A stretch of DNA of 64,000 nucleotides from Limnoperna fortunei. Its lineage: Eukaryota; Mollusca; Bivalvia; Mytilida; Modiolidae. The DNA is taken from assembly GCA_944474755.1 (NCBI GenBank), contig OX104122.1:18796641-18860640 (forward strand), written 5' to 3'. Numbering within the stretch: position 1 is the stretch's first letter; each line of letters starts with the position of its first letter. The position numbers and the translations under genes were made by a program. The notes below the pieces were generated by a model, which saw nothing but the letters and a program-made list of their open reading frames with translations, made no database searches and was not told the origin of the DNA. Positions 24,160 through 36,757 of this stretch are shown here, one piece after another.

Positions 24160-24970
24160 TTGTCCACGCTTTAGAATGGTGCATGGATTGACCCAATTTG
24201 CTTTAGATTGCTGCATTGACCCAGTTTGCTTTAGATGACTGAGAGTTATACTCCAGACACGACAAAAGTCAAAACAGTTCTAATGTCTGCTTTAAGAAAG
24301 AGGCCAATATCACGGCTTATTCGTGCCAAACAACAAAAAGAAAAAAATATTTATTTCGTTTGTACGATTTATTAGTTCGTTTGTGTACGGTTTATTAATC
24401 CGTTTAAACGGTTTATTAAATCGTTTGTCCGGTTTATTAAATCGTTTGTACGATTTATTTAATCGTTTGTACGGCTTATTAAATCGTTTGTACGATTTAT
24501 TTAATCGTTTGTACGGTTTATTAAATCGTTTGTACGATTTATTAATCCGTTTGATCCGTTTTAAGATTTTAGAGGACAGTGATGTAAAGTTTTGTTCCAA
24601 TTGAAAGTAGAGCTAACTTGTCCACGCTTTAGAATGGTGCATGCATTGACCCAATTTGCTTTAGATTGCTGCATTGACCCAGTTTGCTTTAGATGACTGA
24701 GAGTTATACTCCAGACACGACAAAAGTCAAAACAATTCTAATGTCTGCTTTAAGAAAGAGGCCAATATCACGGCTTATTCGTGCCAAACAACAAAAAGAA
24801 AAAAATATTTACCGGTATTTCGTTTGTACGATTTATTAGTTCGTTTGTGTACGGTTTATTAAATCGTTTGTACGGTTTATTAAATCGTTTGCACGATTTA
24901 TTAAATCGTTTGTACGATTTATTAAATCGTTTGTACGATTTATTAATCCGTTTGAACGGTTTATTAAATC
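24160..24970. repeat. Tandem duplication of about 450 bp, each copy with a 21-bp array
   Basis: The block from about 24155-24350 recurs at 24615-24810 almost unchanged (shared GACCCAATTTGCTTTAGATT). Each copy runs into an array of CGTTTGTACGGTTTATTAAA-like 21-bp units (24360-24560 and 24830-24965). The array is open on both strands because 21 is divisible by three, encoding NKPYKRF-like repeats on the minus strand; I do not regard it as a gene. Confidence 0.85.
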
Positions 24971-25175
24971 TAACCTACTATACGTTCGATCGTGTACATG
25001 TCAAATATATTAAAAACTGTGAAGTTGTTTTGATGTGTTGGTCGTCAAGTACTTGGTTTGTTCAATGACTTCGTTAAATTAGCTTGTCCCTGCAGGTGGC
25101 AATAATACTTCAACAGCCGAAAGAAGAAAAGTAATTTGTTGTTTTACTTTACGTTTAAGTGTATCCTTTATTTAA

Positions 25176-25435
25176 GGTATCCGACCCATAATTCAAGTCA
25201 CGGTTCAATTTCATTTTTCGACAAAGAAATACAGCTTTATTCAATCAATGTATTGCCAATTAATGATACAAATAAAATATTTTGAGTCAATGTATACATT
25301 TCTGAGCAAAAAAAGTTAGTTACTCAAATAGTATTTCCGATGTTTGCCGGAAATTACCGAGGTCTGCTCCATTGAAATACAATGGACATCCGGGACATCA
25401 AATATGATCACGTGGTCAATTATGGTCCGGATACC
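25176..25435. mobile_element. 260-bp MITE flanked by TTAA
   Basis: TTAA at 25172-25175 and 25436-25439 flank an element that starts GGTATCCGACCCATAATT and ends AATTATGGTCCGGATACC. The terminal inverted repeats match over about 18 bp with an indel. TTAA duplications are typical of piggyBac and Kolobok; no transposase is present. Confidence 0.75.
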
Positions 25436-25439
25436 TTAA

Positions 25440-26399
25440 GCGAGCCAATTGATCTTTCTTGTTAAAAAAACCAAAAAAACCAAAAAAAAAAAAAAAAAAA
25501 CAAACAAACAAAACACAAAACAAAACAAAATAAAACGCTCCTCGTCTAAATTCGTTTTATCGTGTAGCAGCTTGACGTCAACCAGCACGACATAATTGTT
25601 CAATATCGTAGAACAGATATTACATTTGGTCACAATAGAATTAAGTCCCTCACAGCAAGAAGGACATGTTTGACGTGACACCATCATATAGGAAGGATTA
25701 AATTAAATCTTCGTGTTTAAATATGAAATACATGATATGAACGTCTGTCAAATGGAAGACGGTTAGCGATGTAATAATATTTGATAGAATTATGGAAAAA
25801 TAATATCTGTGCCCTACAAACAGTAAAGAGATGGATCAATGTAAAGTCCTCTGGCTTCAACATGTCACATTCATGCATGGGAAATATTGCTTTAGTGTTT
25901 GACTAGATTGGAGCGTGGGATATTTTAATTACATCATTCTTTTTCCTGCATTTGTGTTTAGCTTTTCCAATACGTCACACAGTATACATGTTGGCATTCC
26001 AATGCAATATTTTGGTGATGTCGTTGAAAAACTTTTGCCAGATATTTAGTGCATTCATTGTGAAGTTAAACAATGAAAAGTATCGTGCAATCAGAATATT
26101 TGCTGTACGATAAAGGTCATATTGTATCTCTACTGTAGTAGAGGACTAAGTACCTTAATCTCTTGGCTACCGATCGAGAAATCAAAACTTTAAAAAAAAA
26201 TCATAAACAATAATATTTTATAAGGTAATAATTGTAGATTATTTATTTATATAATTAAATTAAATGTCTTAATCTAACTTGTAAAAAATTACAAACTTCG
26301 ATGAAAACTAGCACTCGTTAGAGGGGTATTTGGTAAAAAAAAAAGAATTTCCTTATGAAATAATTTGACATTTATAAACTAGAGATTTCGAATTCCATA
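25440..26399. other. AT-rich intergenic DNA with an A-rich run
   Basis: An A-run with AAAC repeats lies at 25470-25540. Nothing else was recognised. Confidence 0.4.
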
Positions 26400-27020
26400 A
26401 CATTCCTCTGGTTGCAGAACAATTACAAAAGTCGCTGTTGTAGTAATATCACAATCGGCTTATATTCATTCTCTTGTAAAGCAGATTCTACTTTACGGAT
26501 AGGAGGTCTGGGAGTACGATAATCTTAGACAATACACTGCCAACTTTATGATCAATGGAAAACTAGTAGAAATTAAAGTATAATTTAGAATGGTTTCCTT
26601 TTGCTGTATACTTAAAAAAAATGGGTCCAAGGGTGTTAAATTGCAATTTTAAAACCGATTTTAGATGACATATTTCGTGATCAGTTTAAGCAATCTTATG
26701 ATGGTTCTCCGACATTAAAAACTCTTCTCGGGGCGAATTCTACTCTCTCTCTTTTAGATTGAATTCAAGCTCGAGAAATGCTTAATTATAATACCCGAAT
26801 TTAAAAGTAAAAAACGTAAAATAAGAACTACTGATTACAAACTGTCATTAGAAACCGGAAGATGGCATAATATATCGAGACCTACATGAATATGTAGCCT
26901 GTGTGGAGATGGATTAGAGTGACGAATATCACTTCTCCTTTCTCTTTACAAATGAAAATGTATACCAAGGTATTTATACCAATGTGAACAAGTGGGAAGG
27001 ATCGATGCCGCACAGTTTTC
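26400..27020 (+). mobile_element. Degraded LINE 3' fragment, copy 1
   Basis: Translated with stops, the plus strand gives ILLYG(stop)EVWEYDNLRQY near 26485-26535 and KLSLETGRWHNISR then ICSLCGDGLE near 26850-26930. These are the conserved post-RT and Cys-rich parts of bivalve LINEs. Frames are broken throughout. Confidence 0.72.
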
Positions 27021-27369
27021 AGTAATATTTCTTTTTACAGACTTCATATTTTATTGCATCGTTCAATTGAACAGTGAAAAATGAATGTAAGTTACAAAAA
27101 CCTCAATTTTGAAAGTTTGTTTCTGTTTTAAAAGTGTTAGAGGCCACTTCCAGCAAATTTTCAGAACATAATGGCTAATTTTAATGAAATATATAAACAA
27201 TATGTACCTAAAACCGTTGAAGATTATGCAAAAAAAATGAATAATATATAATAATCATATAAAATAAAATGTGAATGTGACAACAATCTGTCAGCTGTAT
27301 GTGATAAAGCTCAGTGATACTCAGTTTACAGTAATGTGCCAACTGCAGATTCAAATTAACTGTAGTTTC

Positions 27370-27800
27370 AAATGGATATGATAAATGGAAAATGCGGGAT
27401 ATGTTTTTTTCAACGGCGGAATTCTCTTTGGTCCTGTATGACCGTCTTCGTGCCCAGTTTATACAGAGGTGGTTTTTAGATATCGAAAGTTCAGAATTTA
27501 CCCTTGAAAAATTCCTATGTAGAATATCTCAATTTAGTATTTTAATAACCTGTACACCCATAACCACTCATTGGAAAATTTCAATCGATATGGAATAATA
27601 TACGGAGACACGAACGAACATGCAATCTTGGCCAGGCTGAAATTGGTGATGAGTTTCACTACTTCTATCTTTACACAGCCGAGCTGATTTAAGAGCTCTG
27701 AATACAATGGTATGATTATCTTAATCCAAACGTTAATAAAATGAAATGTATGCTTTCCTTCTGCAACACCAAACTATTGACGAATTTATCATCATTTTAT
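27370..27800 (+). mobile_element. Degraded LINE 3' fragment, copy 2
   Basis: A frame near 27585-27690 gives WNNIRRHERTCNLGQAEIG followed by DEFHYFY, and 27750-27790 gives SFCNTKLLTNLSSFYN. These are the same LINE C-terminal motifs as at 26.9 kb, so this is a second partial copy in the same orientation. Confidence 0.68.
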
Positions 27801-27854
27801 AATGTCAGCAAATTGTTATAATATATATGTTGCATTTTTATTCTACTATGCATT

Positions 27855-28200
27855 ACGTCACGCGACGTCTTTCTTTGTAATAGTGACGTCACATGAAACG
27901 TAATTTGATTGTCAGTTTTTAAAGATCAATTTAGTGATTGCAAAAAAATAGTATGAAATTTTTGTTGTTAATTTTAAATATAACATTTATTTTTTATCGA
28001 TGTCAACTTTATTTTCAAGTCTTTCTTTAAAATGTATTGTAGTGCTCTTCTTCATTCACTTTGGTACAGTTTTTTGACGATATCAACTTTCGGAGACGAA
28101 AAAAAAATCAATATCAGCATTAAGCAGATTTCATCACGTGATTTCATTTTGATCACGTAATTACCGTAGAGCTCACTGCTGCGAGCTGTGCTCGCTATTA
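27855..28200 (+). repeat. Dispersed repeat carrying a TGACGTCA (CRE-type) site
   Basis: Similar, in inverse orientation, to 58343-59612 with its insertion removed. Shared blocks include GACGTCTTTCTTTGTAA, TGACGTCAC, TTTTTTATCGATGTCAACTT-like sequence and GCGAGCTGTGCTCGCTATTA. This copy is uninterrupted and supplies the empty site for the 58.4-kb insertion. Terminal repeats and origin were not resolved. Confidence 0.75.
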
Positions 28201-29044
28201 ACTGATGGGACATTACAACCATTCCGTAGTAAGAATCCAGTAATTTACATATGCATTACCCAAGATGCAACACGCCATTCAATTTCGTATTTCTCAATGT
28301 TTTTCACACAGTCAGGCAAAAAACTGGCTGTGACGTTGGTGATTGGCAGCTAAGGTATGTGTTATACGTTGTTTTGGAAATAAATTTCTTTAGTTTAAGA
28401 TTGTGTGGTTCCTAAATCCAAAACGCCGACGCCCGATCGAAAAATTCTCGAAATTCAAGACCTGGTCGAAAATTTTTTTTCCAAAAGTTAAGAACCTTGT
28501 GTTATATTAGAGCATAGGGGTAATTTTTTTTCTGAAACAAGTGCCTGTGGTTTTTCATGTAGTAAACGTAATTAAAAAGAGACATGCACGAACGTCAATT
28601 AATACACAACGCACAGCGGGTTATTAAAAACGACAATAACTGTCATCACGTATCAATAATGATCGATTTTAAACGCGAAACCGATAAAAAAAAATGATGA
28701 CACTGTCGAAAGATATCAAGATCGACCACGTCTGATTGTATATGCAACTTCTTTTGGACATCAAAGTGCCGGGAGTAATGGGACTAAATTCGTACCCTCG
28801 AGGGTACGATTATTCGTTCTAAACAACACCCAGAACAAAATTAGATAACGAAATAGATAAAAAATATAATAATTACGGGTAATAAATTATATATTAAAAT
28901 AATAAACTTACATTTTGTTTGGAGTTTTATTTTTGGTCTTATTTTTTGTTATAGGTTAATTTTATCATTTTCAGCCATCATTCAGTTTTACACACAATTG
29001 TCAAAACCCCGTGTTATTTCCATTTTATGTACATTCGTGGAGAT
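28201..29044. other. AT-rich intergenic DNA with shared short repeats
   Basis: GAGGGTACGATTATTCGTT (28803) recurs at about 56690, and GGTAATTTTTTTTCTGAAAC (28512) is nearly repeated at about 51056. No gene was seen. Confidence 0.45.
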
Positions 29045-29045
29045 C

Positions 29046-29935
29046 ATCGGTTTTTCGTTATTGATGCCATTGAATCAAAACAAGGTCACTGAACAATGTT
29101 TAAATACTGTGGTAAAAATCTCCTTCGTTTACCGACCAAAAAATACACACACAAAAAAAAACAAAAAACAAAAACAAAAACTAAACTAAACTATACTAAA
29201 AGAAACAAAAACAACTTTGTAGATATAATTATCAAGTTCTGATGATTATTAATTATTTCCGCAATTTCCAATCAGATGGAATTTAAACTGTCAGTAGGTA
29301 TCCCGTTTTTATTTGGAAAGGAAGCCAGACTACACGGTGAAAATCCTGAAATTCCGTAGGAAAAATAGCAATACTTGTCAATTAAAATTGGAGTGGAGCA
29401 CATCGTACTTGCAGTAAGACTCGAACCCGCAACCTCAGTGTTGATAGGCACTAGTCGATGACTAACTAACTTAACTGACCATTCTTAATTTAAAATTAAA
29501 ATAATAAACTGTGTATACCGCCTAAAACATTGCGACTACTGTAAATAAATTAATTGGGCATATGGATTAGAGAAATTATTGCAGGCGGCGGCAGACAATA
29601 AGTGATGACATAGTTCACGTAAGTCACCTTTTGGTAAAGGATCATATATAAAATGATACTTATTCAGACACAGAAACCATTAAATCCGCCATTTAATAAT
29701 TTTACTAACATGGAATCTTGCTTTGGACTGGTATCAGTTTATAAGATGGTTGATTGATTGATTGATTGATTGTTATGGAAATAGTTAATTTTTGTGAAGA
29801 ATAAATGGGAAATGGTTTCAGGTTGATTGGTGGGTAAGCGAGAGGTATAATATATGGCAGGGGAAGTATAAAGGGGGTATTAGGGAGGGTAAATTGGGTT
29901 CCATGTATTTATCATGATAACATACATATCTGTTC
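29046..29935. repeat. Segmental duplication, copy 1
   Basis: About 890 bp starting CATCGGTTTTTCGTTATTG, nearly identical to 31021-31890. It includes a minus-strand SINE fragment and a (GATT)n patch, and ends where the 34-bp array begins. Confidence 0.88.
29290..29470 (-). repeat. RUDI-like V-SINE fragment (minus)
   Basis: On the minus strand it retains the B box and core (GAACCCGCAACCTCAGTGTT and GGAAGCCAGACTAC in plus reading). The A box region and tail are degenerate. It belongs to the duplicated block. Confidence 0.7.
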
Positions 29936-29947
29936 TCAATCAATATC

Positions 29948-30218
29948 GGGGGCCTCGGTGGCCGAGTGGTCAAGGTAGTTCGTCTACTATTGATCACGTG
30001 GTCTGTCAACACTGAGATTGCGGGTTCGATTCTCACGGCAGGCAGGGTGTACTCGACTCTAATCTTAATTGACAAGGATAGCCAGTTTTCCTACCGCGGG
30101 TCGGGGGTTCTCTCCGGGTACTCCGGCTTCCTCCTCCAATAAAAACTGGACGCCATGAAATAGCTGAAAAATTGCTGAAAGTGGCGTTAAAACACCATTC
30201 AAACAAACAAATAAACAA
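29948..30218 (+). repeat. RUDI-like tRNA-derived V-SINE, full length
   Basis: The head has A box TGGCCGAGTGG and B box GGGTTCGATTCTC. The core, CTCCGGGTACTCCGGCTTCC, is the V-domain type. The 3' part is GACGCCATGAAATAGCTG, then GAAAGTGGCGTTAAA and a CAAACAAACAAA tail. It sits at the junction between duplication copy 1 and the 34-bp array. RUDI is the V-SINE described across molluscs; that name comes from layout only. Confidence 0.82.
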
Positions 30219-30850
30219 TCAGTCAATATCGTGATAACATACAGAACTGTTCTAAATCATTATCATGATAACATACAGATCTGTTCTCAGTCATAATCGT
30301 GATAACATACAGAACTGTTCTAAGTCATTATCATGATGACATACAGATCTGTTCTGTTAATTTCGTGATAACATACAAACCTGTTCTCTGTCAATATCGT
30401 GATAACAACTGTTCTCAGTCAATATCATGATAACATACATATCTGTTCTCAGTCAATATCATGATAACATACATATCTGTTCTCTGTCAATATCATGATG
30501 ACATACAGAACTGTTCTCAGTCAATATCAGTAGAACATACAGATCTGTTCTGTTAATTTTGTGATAACATACAAACCTGTTCTCTGTTGATATCGTGATA
30601 AAATTCAGAACTGTTCTCAGTCAATATCAGTATAACATACATGTCTGTTCTGTTAATTTCGTGATAACATACAAACCTGTTCTCTGTTGATATCGTGATA
30701 ACACACAGAACTATTCTCATTCAATATTAGTATAACATACAGATCTGTTCTGTTTATTTCGTGTTAACATACATATCTGTTCTCTGTAAATATCATGATA
30801 ACATACAGATCTGTTCTGTCAATATCGTGATAACATACAGATCCGATCTT
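30219..30850. repeat. 34-bp minisatellite, about 18 units (array A)
   Basis: The unit starts TCAATATCATGATAACATAC and continues AGATCTGTTCTCAG. It contains the palindromes ACAGATCTGT and ATCATGAT. Units are more diverged than in array B at 32 kb. Confidence 0.9.
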
Positions 30851-31020
30851 AGTATCATGTTATAAAATGTCATAATAGATACCAAGGTTAATAGAATTTA
30901 CTACGCCAGACGCGCGTTTCGTCTAATCAAGACTCAAACCCAAACAGCATTTAAAATCCAAATGATTAAGATGATGTAGAGCTGTTATCACAAAATTCTA
31001 AAACGTTATACCAAATCAGG
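30851..31020. repeat. Fragment of a dispersed repeat with CCAGACGCGCGTTTCGTCT
   Basis: A short block, TACGCCAGACGCGCGTTTCG, resembles a motif I remember as common in mussel (Mytilus) DNA. From memory only. Confidence 0.3.
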
Positions 31021-31890
31021 CATCGGTTATTCGTTATTGATGCCATTGAATCAAAACAAGGTCACTGAACAATGTTTAAATACTGTGGTAAAAATCTCCT
31101 TCGTTTACCGACCAAAAAATAAAACAAAAAACAAAAACAAGAACTAAACTATCCTAAAAGAAACGAATACAACTTTGTAGATATAATTATCAAGTTCTGA
31201 TGATTATTAATCAGTTCCGCAATTTCCAAGCAGATGGAATTTAAAGTCAGTAGGTACCCCGTTTTTATTTGGAAAGGAAGCCAGACTACACGGTGAAAAT
31301 CCTGAAATTCCGTAGGAGAAATAGCAATACTTGTCAATTAAAATTGGAGTGGAGCACATCCTACTTGCAGTAAGACTCGAACCCGCAACCTCAGTGTTGA
31401 CAGGCACTAGTAGATGACTAACCATATTTAATTTCAAATAAAAATAAAAATCATAAACCATGTAGATCACCTAAAAATCATTGCGACTAGTGTAAATAAA
31501 TTAATTTGGCAGATTGTTTAGAGAAGATGATTGCAGACGACGACAGACGGTATGTGATGACATAGTTCATGTAAGTCACCTTTTGGTAAAGGATCATATA
31601 AAAAGATACTTATTCAGGCACATAAACCATTAAATCCGCCAGTTAATAATTTTACTAACATGGAATCTTGCTTTCGACGGGTATCAGTTATACAGTAATT
31701 GGTTATAAGATGGTTGATTGATTGATTGATTGATTGATTGTTATGGAAATAGTTAAATTTTGTGAAGAATAAATGGGAAATGGTTTCGGGTTGATTGGTG
31801 GGTAAGCGAGAGGTATAATATATGGCAGGGGAAGTATAAAGGGGGTATTAGGGAGGGTAAATTGGGTTCCATGTATTTATCATGATAACA
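31021..31890. repeat. Segmental duplication, copy 2
   Basis: Matches 29046-29935 with small indels, including the second minus-strand SINE fragment at 31250-31425 and a longer (GATT)n run at about 31710. Confidence 0.88.
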
Positions 31891-31904
31891 TACAGGTCAA
31901 TATG

Positions 31905-31980
31905 TGTATTTTGTTTGTTTGAATGTTGTTTAACGCCTCTTTCAGCAATTTTTCAGCTATATCATGGCGTCCAGTTATAA
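31905..31980 (-). repeat. RUDI-like SINE 3' tail fragment
   Basis: Only the 3' end is present (TTTGTTTGTTTGAATG, AGCAATTTTTCAGCTATATC, ATGGCGTCCAGTT), a typical 5'-truncated copy inside the 34-bp array. Confidence 0.75.
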
Positions 31981-32895
31981 CATCGTGATAACATACAGAA
32001 CTTTTCTAAGTCATTATCATGATAACATACAGACCTGTTCTGTTCATTTCGTGTTAACATACATATCTGTTCTCAGTCAATATCGTTATAACATACAGAT
32101 CTGTTCTAAGTCAATATCGTGATAACATACAGATCTGTTCTCAGTCAATATCATGATAACATACAGATCTGTTCTCAGTCAATATCGTGATAACATACAG
32201 ATCTGTTCTCAGTCAGTATCGTGATAACATACAGATCTGTTCTCAGTCAATATCATGATAACATACAGATCGGTTCCCAGTCAATATCATGATAACATAC
32301 AGATCTGTTCTCAGTCAATATCAGTATAACATACAGATCTGTTCTCAGTCAAATATCAGTATAACATACAGATCTGTTCTCGGTCAATATCAGTATAACA
32401 TACAGATCTGTTCTCAGTCAATATCAGTATAACACATAGATCTGTTCTCAGTCAATATCAATATAACGATCAGATCTGTTCTCAGTCAATATCATTATAA
32501 CATAAAGATCTGTTCTCAGTCAATATCAGTATAACATACAGATCTGGCCTCAATCAATATCAGTATAACATCCAGATCTGTTCTCAGTCAATATCATGAT
32601 AACATACAGATCTGTTCTCAGTCAATATCAGTATAACATACAGATCTGTTCTCAGTCAATATCATAACATATATATCTGTTCTCAGTCAATATCAGTATA
32701 ACATATAGATCTGTTATCAGTTAATATCACGATAACATTCAGATCTGTTTTCAGTCAATATCATGATAACATACAGATCTGTTCTCAGTCAGTATCGTGA
32801 TAACATACAGATCTGTTCTCAGTCAATATCATGATAACATACAGATCTGTTTTCAGTCAATATCATGATAACATATAGATCTGTTCTCAGTCAAT
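31981..32895. repeat. 34-bp minisatellite, about 27 units (array B)
   Basis: Same unit as array A, more homogeneous. Two main variants alternate in blocks: ATCATGATAAC and ATCAGTATAAC. Confidence 0.93.
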
Positions 32896-33465
32896 AAGTT
32901 GATGATTGTGTTCCACCAAACAACAGTCAATCAGTATGTAACGTATCAATATCTAACTGGATTTTTAAAGAAACACTAACGCTACACTTTATGATAAAAA
33001 CCAGATATATATATTAAAAAAATCGTGTTTATGCAAGGTTGTATTGAGCATTATATAAAAATATATTAGTTTTCCACAGATGTCAGGATGTTCATTGAGC
33101 TGCCGGGCCGAAACATGTGGAATTTGATAATGATTTCAATGGAAGAAACCAACATTTTAAATGAATACGAAAACGATTACACAATACATAGGTATTGATA
33201 AGTTGTACTCAACCCAAGCTGTGATCTTATTTCGCCATCAAATGGTACATTTGTCATTGAGCATATACATGTAGGTATGACACCACAATTAATGCCCTTT
33301 GCATCTTGAAAGGTAGTTAACATGAAAGAATGCAAAATGTTTGCACAACTCCAAAAATAGAAAATTTAGTGACAGATCCATGAGTTTAAAACAGAAGAGG
33401 GTGGTTTTCATGGTTTTACTAGTTTCAAAACTGGACAAAACAACTACTTGTTAGAGTAACGAGAA
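32896..33465. other. AT-rich intergenic DNA
   Basis: No gene or repeat recognised. Confidence 0.4.
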
Positions 33466-34655
33466 TAAAATACCTAATACACTATCAATGTACCAAAAAC
33501 AGACATAGATAAAGTACCTAATACACTATCAATGTACCAAAAACAGGATATAGATAAAGTACCTAATACACTATCAATGTACCAAAAACAGGATAAAGAT
33601 AAAGTACCTAATACACTATCAATGTACCAAAAACAGATACAGATAAAGTACCTAATACACTATAATTGTACCAAAAACAGATATAGATTAAGTACGTAAT
33701 ACTCTATCAATGTACCAAAAACAGATACAGATAAAGTACCTAATACACTATCAATGTATGGAAAATAGGATATAGATAAAGTACCTAATACACTATAAAT
33801 GTACAAAAACTGATATAGATAAAGTACCTAATACATTATCAATGTACCAAAAACTGATATAGATAAAGTACCTAATACACTATCAATGTACCAAAAACAG
33901 ATACAGATAAAGTACTTAATACACTATCAATGTAACGTAAACAGATATAGATAAAGTACCTAATACACCATCAATGTACTGTAAACAGATATAGATAAAG
34001 TACCTAATACACCATCAATGTACCAAAAACAGGATAAAGATAAAGTACCTAATACACTATCAATGTACCAAAAACAGAAACAGATAAAGTACCTAATACA
34101 CCATCAATGTACCAAAAACTGATATAGATAAAGTACCTAATACACTATCAATGTTCCAAAAACAGAAACAGATAAAGTACCTAATACACTATCAATGTAC
34201 AGAAAACAGATATAGATAAAGTACCTAATACACTATCAATGTACCAAAAACAGATACCAAGTACATAATACACTATCAATGTACAGAAAACAGATATAGA
34301 TAAAGTACCTAATACACCATCAATGTACCAAAAACTGATATAGATAAAGTACCTAATACACTATCAATGTTCCAAAAACAGAAACAGATAAAGTACCTAA
34401 TACACTATCAATGTACCGAAAACAGATATAGATAAAGTACCTAATACACTATCAATGTACCAAAAACAGATACCAAGTACATAATACACTATCAATGTAC
34501 AGAAAACAGATATAGATAAAGTACCTAATACACTATAAATGTACAAAAACTGATATAGATAAAGTACCTAATACACTATCAATGTACCAAAAACTGATAT
34601 AGATAAAGTACCTAATACACTATCAATGTACCGAAAACAGGTATAGATAAAGATT
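33466..34655. repeat. 44-bp minisatellite, about 27 units
   Basis: The unit starts AGATATAGATAAAGTACCTA and continues ATACACTATCAATGTACCAAAAAC. A multi-unit block including the short unit AGATACCAAGTACATAATAC occurs twice (about 34240 and 34465), so there is higher-order duplication. Confidence 0.92.
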
Positions 34656-34970
34656 TATTTACGTATGTTTGTTATATTTATACATAAATGTTTACACATA
34701 AATATAAAATATAATACATTATTTATCAATAAAGTCATCTAAAATAATAGATTCCTCTTTATTTGGAATGTTATGCTTATCTTCCGATGCCCGAGTAGTT
34801 TCATTTACCAGCAGGTATATTCAATATATCCAATCTGAAGACAAAAACCCTTTAGGACTGAAATTATTGTGTGGAATAAACAGGTATTATGTTTTGACAT
34901 CTATTTACAATGTTTTCACACACAGGGATTCAACTTATGTTAATTTTAAAAGGATAACAATTTATTCAGA
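34656..34970. other. AT-rich spacer
   Basis: No gene recognised. Confidence 0.4.
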
Positions 34971-34972
34971 GG

Positions 34973-35225
34973 AGCTTAGGTGGCCAAGTGTAGTTGGTCA
35001 GAAATGTGATCATGTGGTCTGTCAACAATGAGGTTGCAGGTTCTAGTCTCACTGTGGACAGGGTGTACTCAACTCAAATCTTTAATTACAAGGATGGCCA
35101 GTTTTTTTTTGAGAAGGTTGGGGGTTTTCTCTAGGTACTCCGGCTTCCTCCCCCAATAAAAACTGATTGCCAGATAAAAGCTTAAAATAGCTTAAAGTGG
35201 TGTTAAAAACTAAACAAACAAACAA
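34973..35225 (+). repeat. Diverged RUDI-like V-SINE
   Basis: Degenerate A box (GGTGGCCAAGTG) and B box (AGGTTCTAGTCTCA), the GGTACTCCGGCTTCCTCC core, and a CAAACAAACAA tail. Confidence 0.75.
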
Positions 35226-35293
35226 TTTATTCAGGGCTTTTTTACACAGGTTTCTGCATCTATTAGAAGTGTATTTTAGCATGACTTTATTTA

Positions 35294-35412
35294 TATAATA
35301 ATGTTGTGTTTAGCATTCACTATGCCAAAATAGTGGCCAGGGTTGAAGACATAGTGCACGACACGAAGGCCGCTATTTTGGCATAGTGAATGCTAAACAC
35401 AACATTATTATA
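35294..35412. repeat. 119-nt hairpin with 45-bp arms
   Basis: The arm at 35294-35338 pairs with 35368-35412 with a single mismatch around a 29-nt loop (arm begins TATAATAATGTTGTG). Foldback MITE or possible hairpin-RNA source. Confidence 0.85.
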
Positions 35413-36757
35413 ATTATTATACTGACTGTCTTGACTTGGAAAATTATAACAAGAAGAAAAATAGGGCATTAATGAAACATTAAATGATACCCCGCCACGT
35501 TGTGATGTAAAGTATTCCTTACGAAATTTATTGGGATTGTCCTTCCCAAACCTGGACATTTTCAGGCTTTCACCACCACTTTGATTTTTCTTTTTCTTTT
35601 TTTTTTGTTTTGCAGACGCTATTTGTTGATTGGCTTCTTGCGTTGACTAGGATAAAAATACCTTATTTAAAGCGCAGCAGTGATCAGTCATTGATTACAA
35701 GTTAACCCCGCCCATTCCCTTGAATTACAATTGATTGACGTCCAAATCAATAGTTTTCTTAGGTGGAGAAACTATGAGTGCATAGTGCACGGAGCACAAT
35801 TCGTTTAGAAATATATGTCAAAATAGTAAAATATTTCTATTAAAGGACATTCTTACAGAAAGTATAATAACTGATTTTATAGTGAAACCAGCATACCATG
35901 GTAATATTTTATGATATATACACAATAATAAACAATATTGTACCAATAATTTGTAGTAAGTTAGAAATTAATAAAACTTTACTTTAATTTAACTGAAATT
36001 TTAAACATTAAAGAGAATATTACACAATTCTTATTTTAACCAAATATAAAATAACTGTTCACATAAATGTGATATAGGTGATAACTCTTCTTCTATTGGT
36101 TATGGGAGATCACTCAGCTTCAATGTAAAATAACATGTGACAGTGTAATAGGACTTCATGTGCACATGCAAAAATGAGACCACACGAGACTGTTAAACAC
36201 AATTTAGACTTGAACCCAGGTATTTAAATAACAGGAATTAGATGTACAACAAAAAAGAGATTTGTTATGAACATAAAATAAAGTTTTTAGATAATATTGT
36301 TTCAAGTCTGTATACAAATGCAAAAGACAGTATTATAACATATGTGTCATCTATGATTCCAATAGATAAGGTAAATTTTACATGGAAGCCATAATGATTG
36401 GACATTTCTTTGTATACCAGAAAGATTAATTATTGCAATTTCTTAAATCAGTCTATTCCATTAAAATGAATAACAGAAGGTAGGATGGAAGTTAAAAACT
36501 CACGACCAAGATACATACTAATATAATCACTTATGATCCCACAGCCATTTTCTACAACAATATATTCTTTCCTACCCTACCATATCCTTATCTTGTGTTA
36601 GATTAGGTTTCAAATCATACCATTTAAATATGATTTACCTCCCTTTTATCAATGACACTTCATCCCAGTTTTTTCAGGATTTTAAAGAAATGCAAACAAT
36701 TATTTGTGTTGGCTCGTCTGTTCACTGAAAATGAAAGTTTAAATGCTTTTAATTATG
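35413..36757. other. AT-rich intergenic DNA downstream of LZIC
   Basis: No gene recognised. A minus-strand reading frame of 79 codons (35320-35559) overlaps the hairpin and shows no known domain. Confidence 0.4.

Noticed and set aside
24310..24604. Opposing frames with NKPYKRF and NRLYGLL repeats
   Set aside because: A 21-bp tandem repeat open on both strands; no sign of a gene beyond it.
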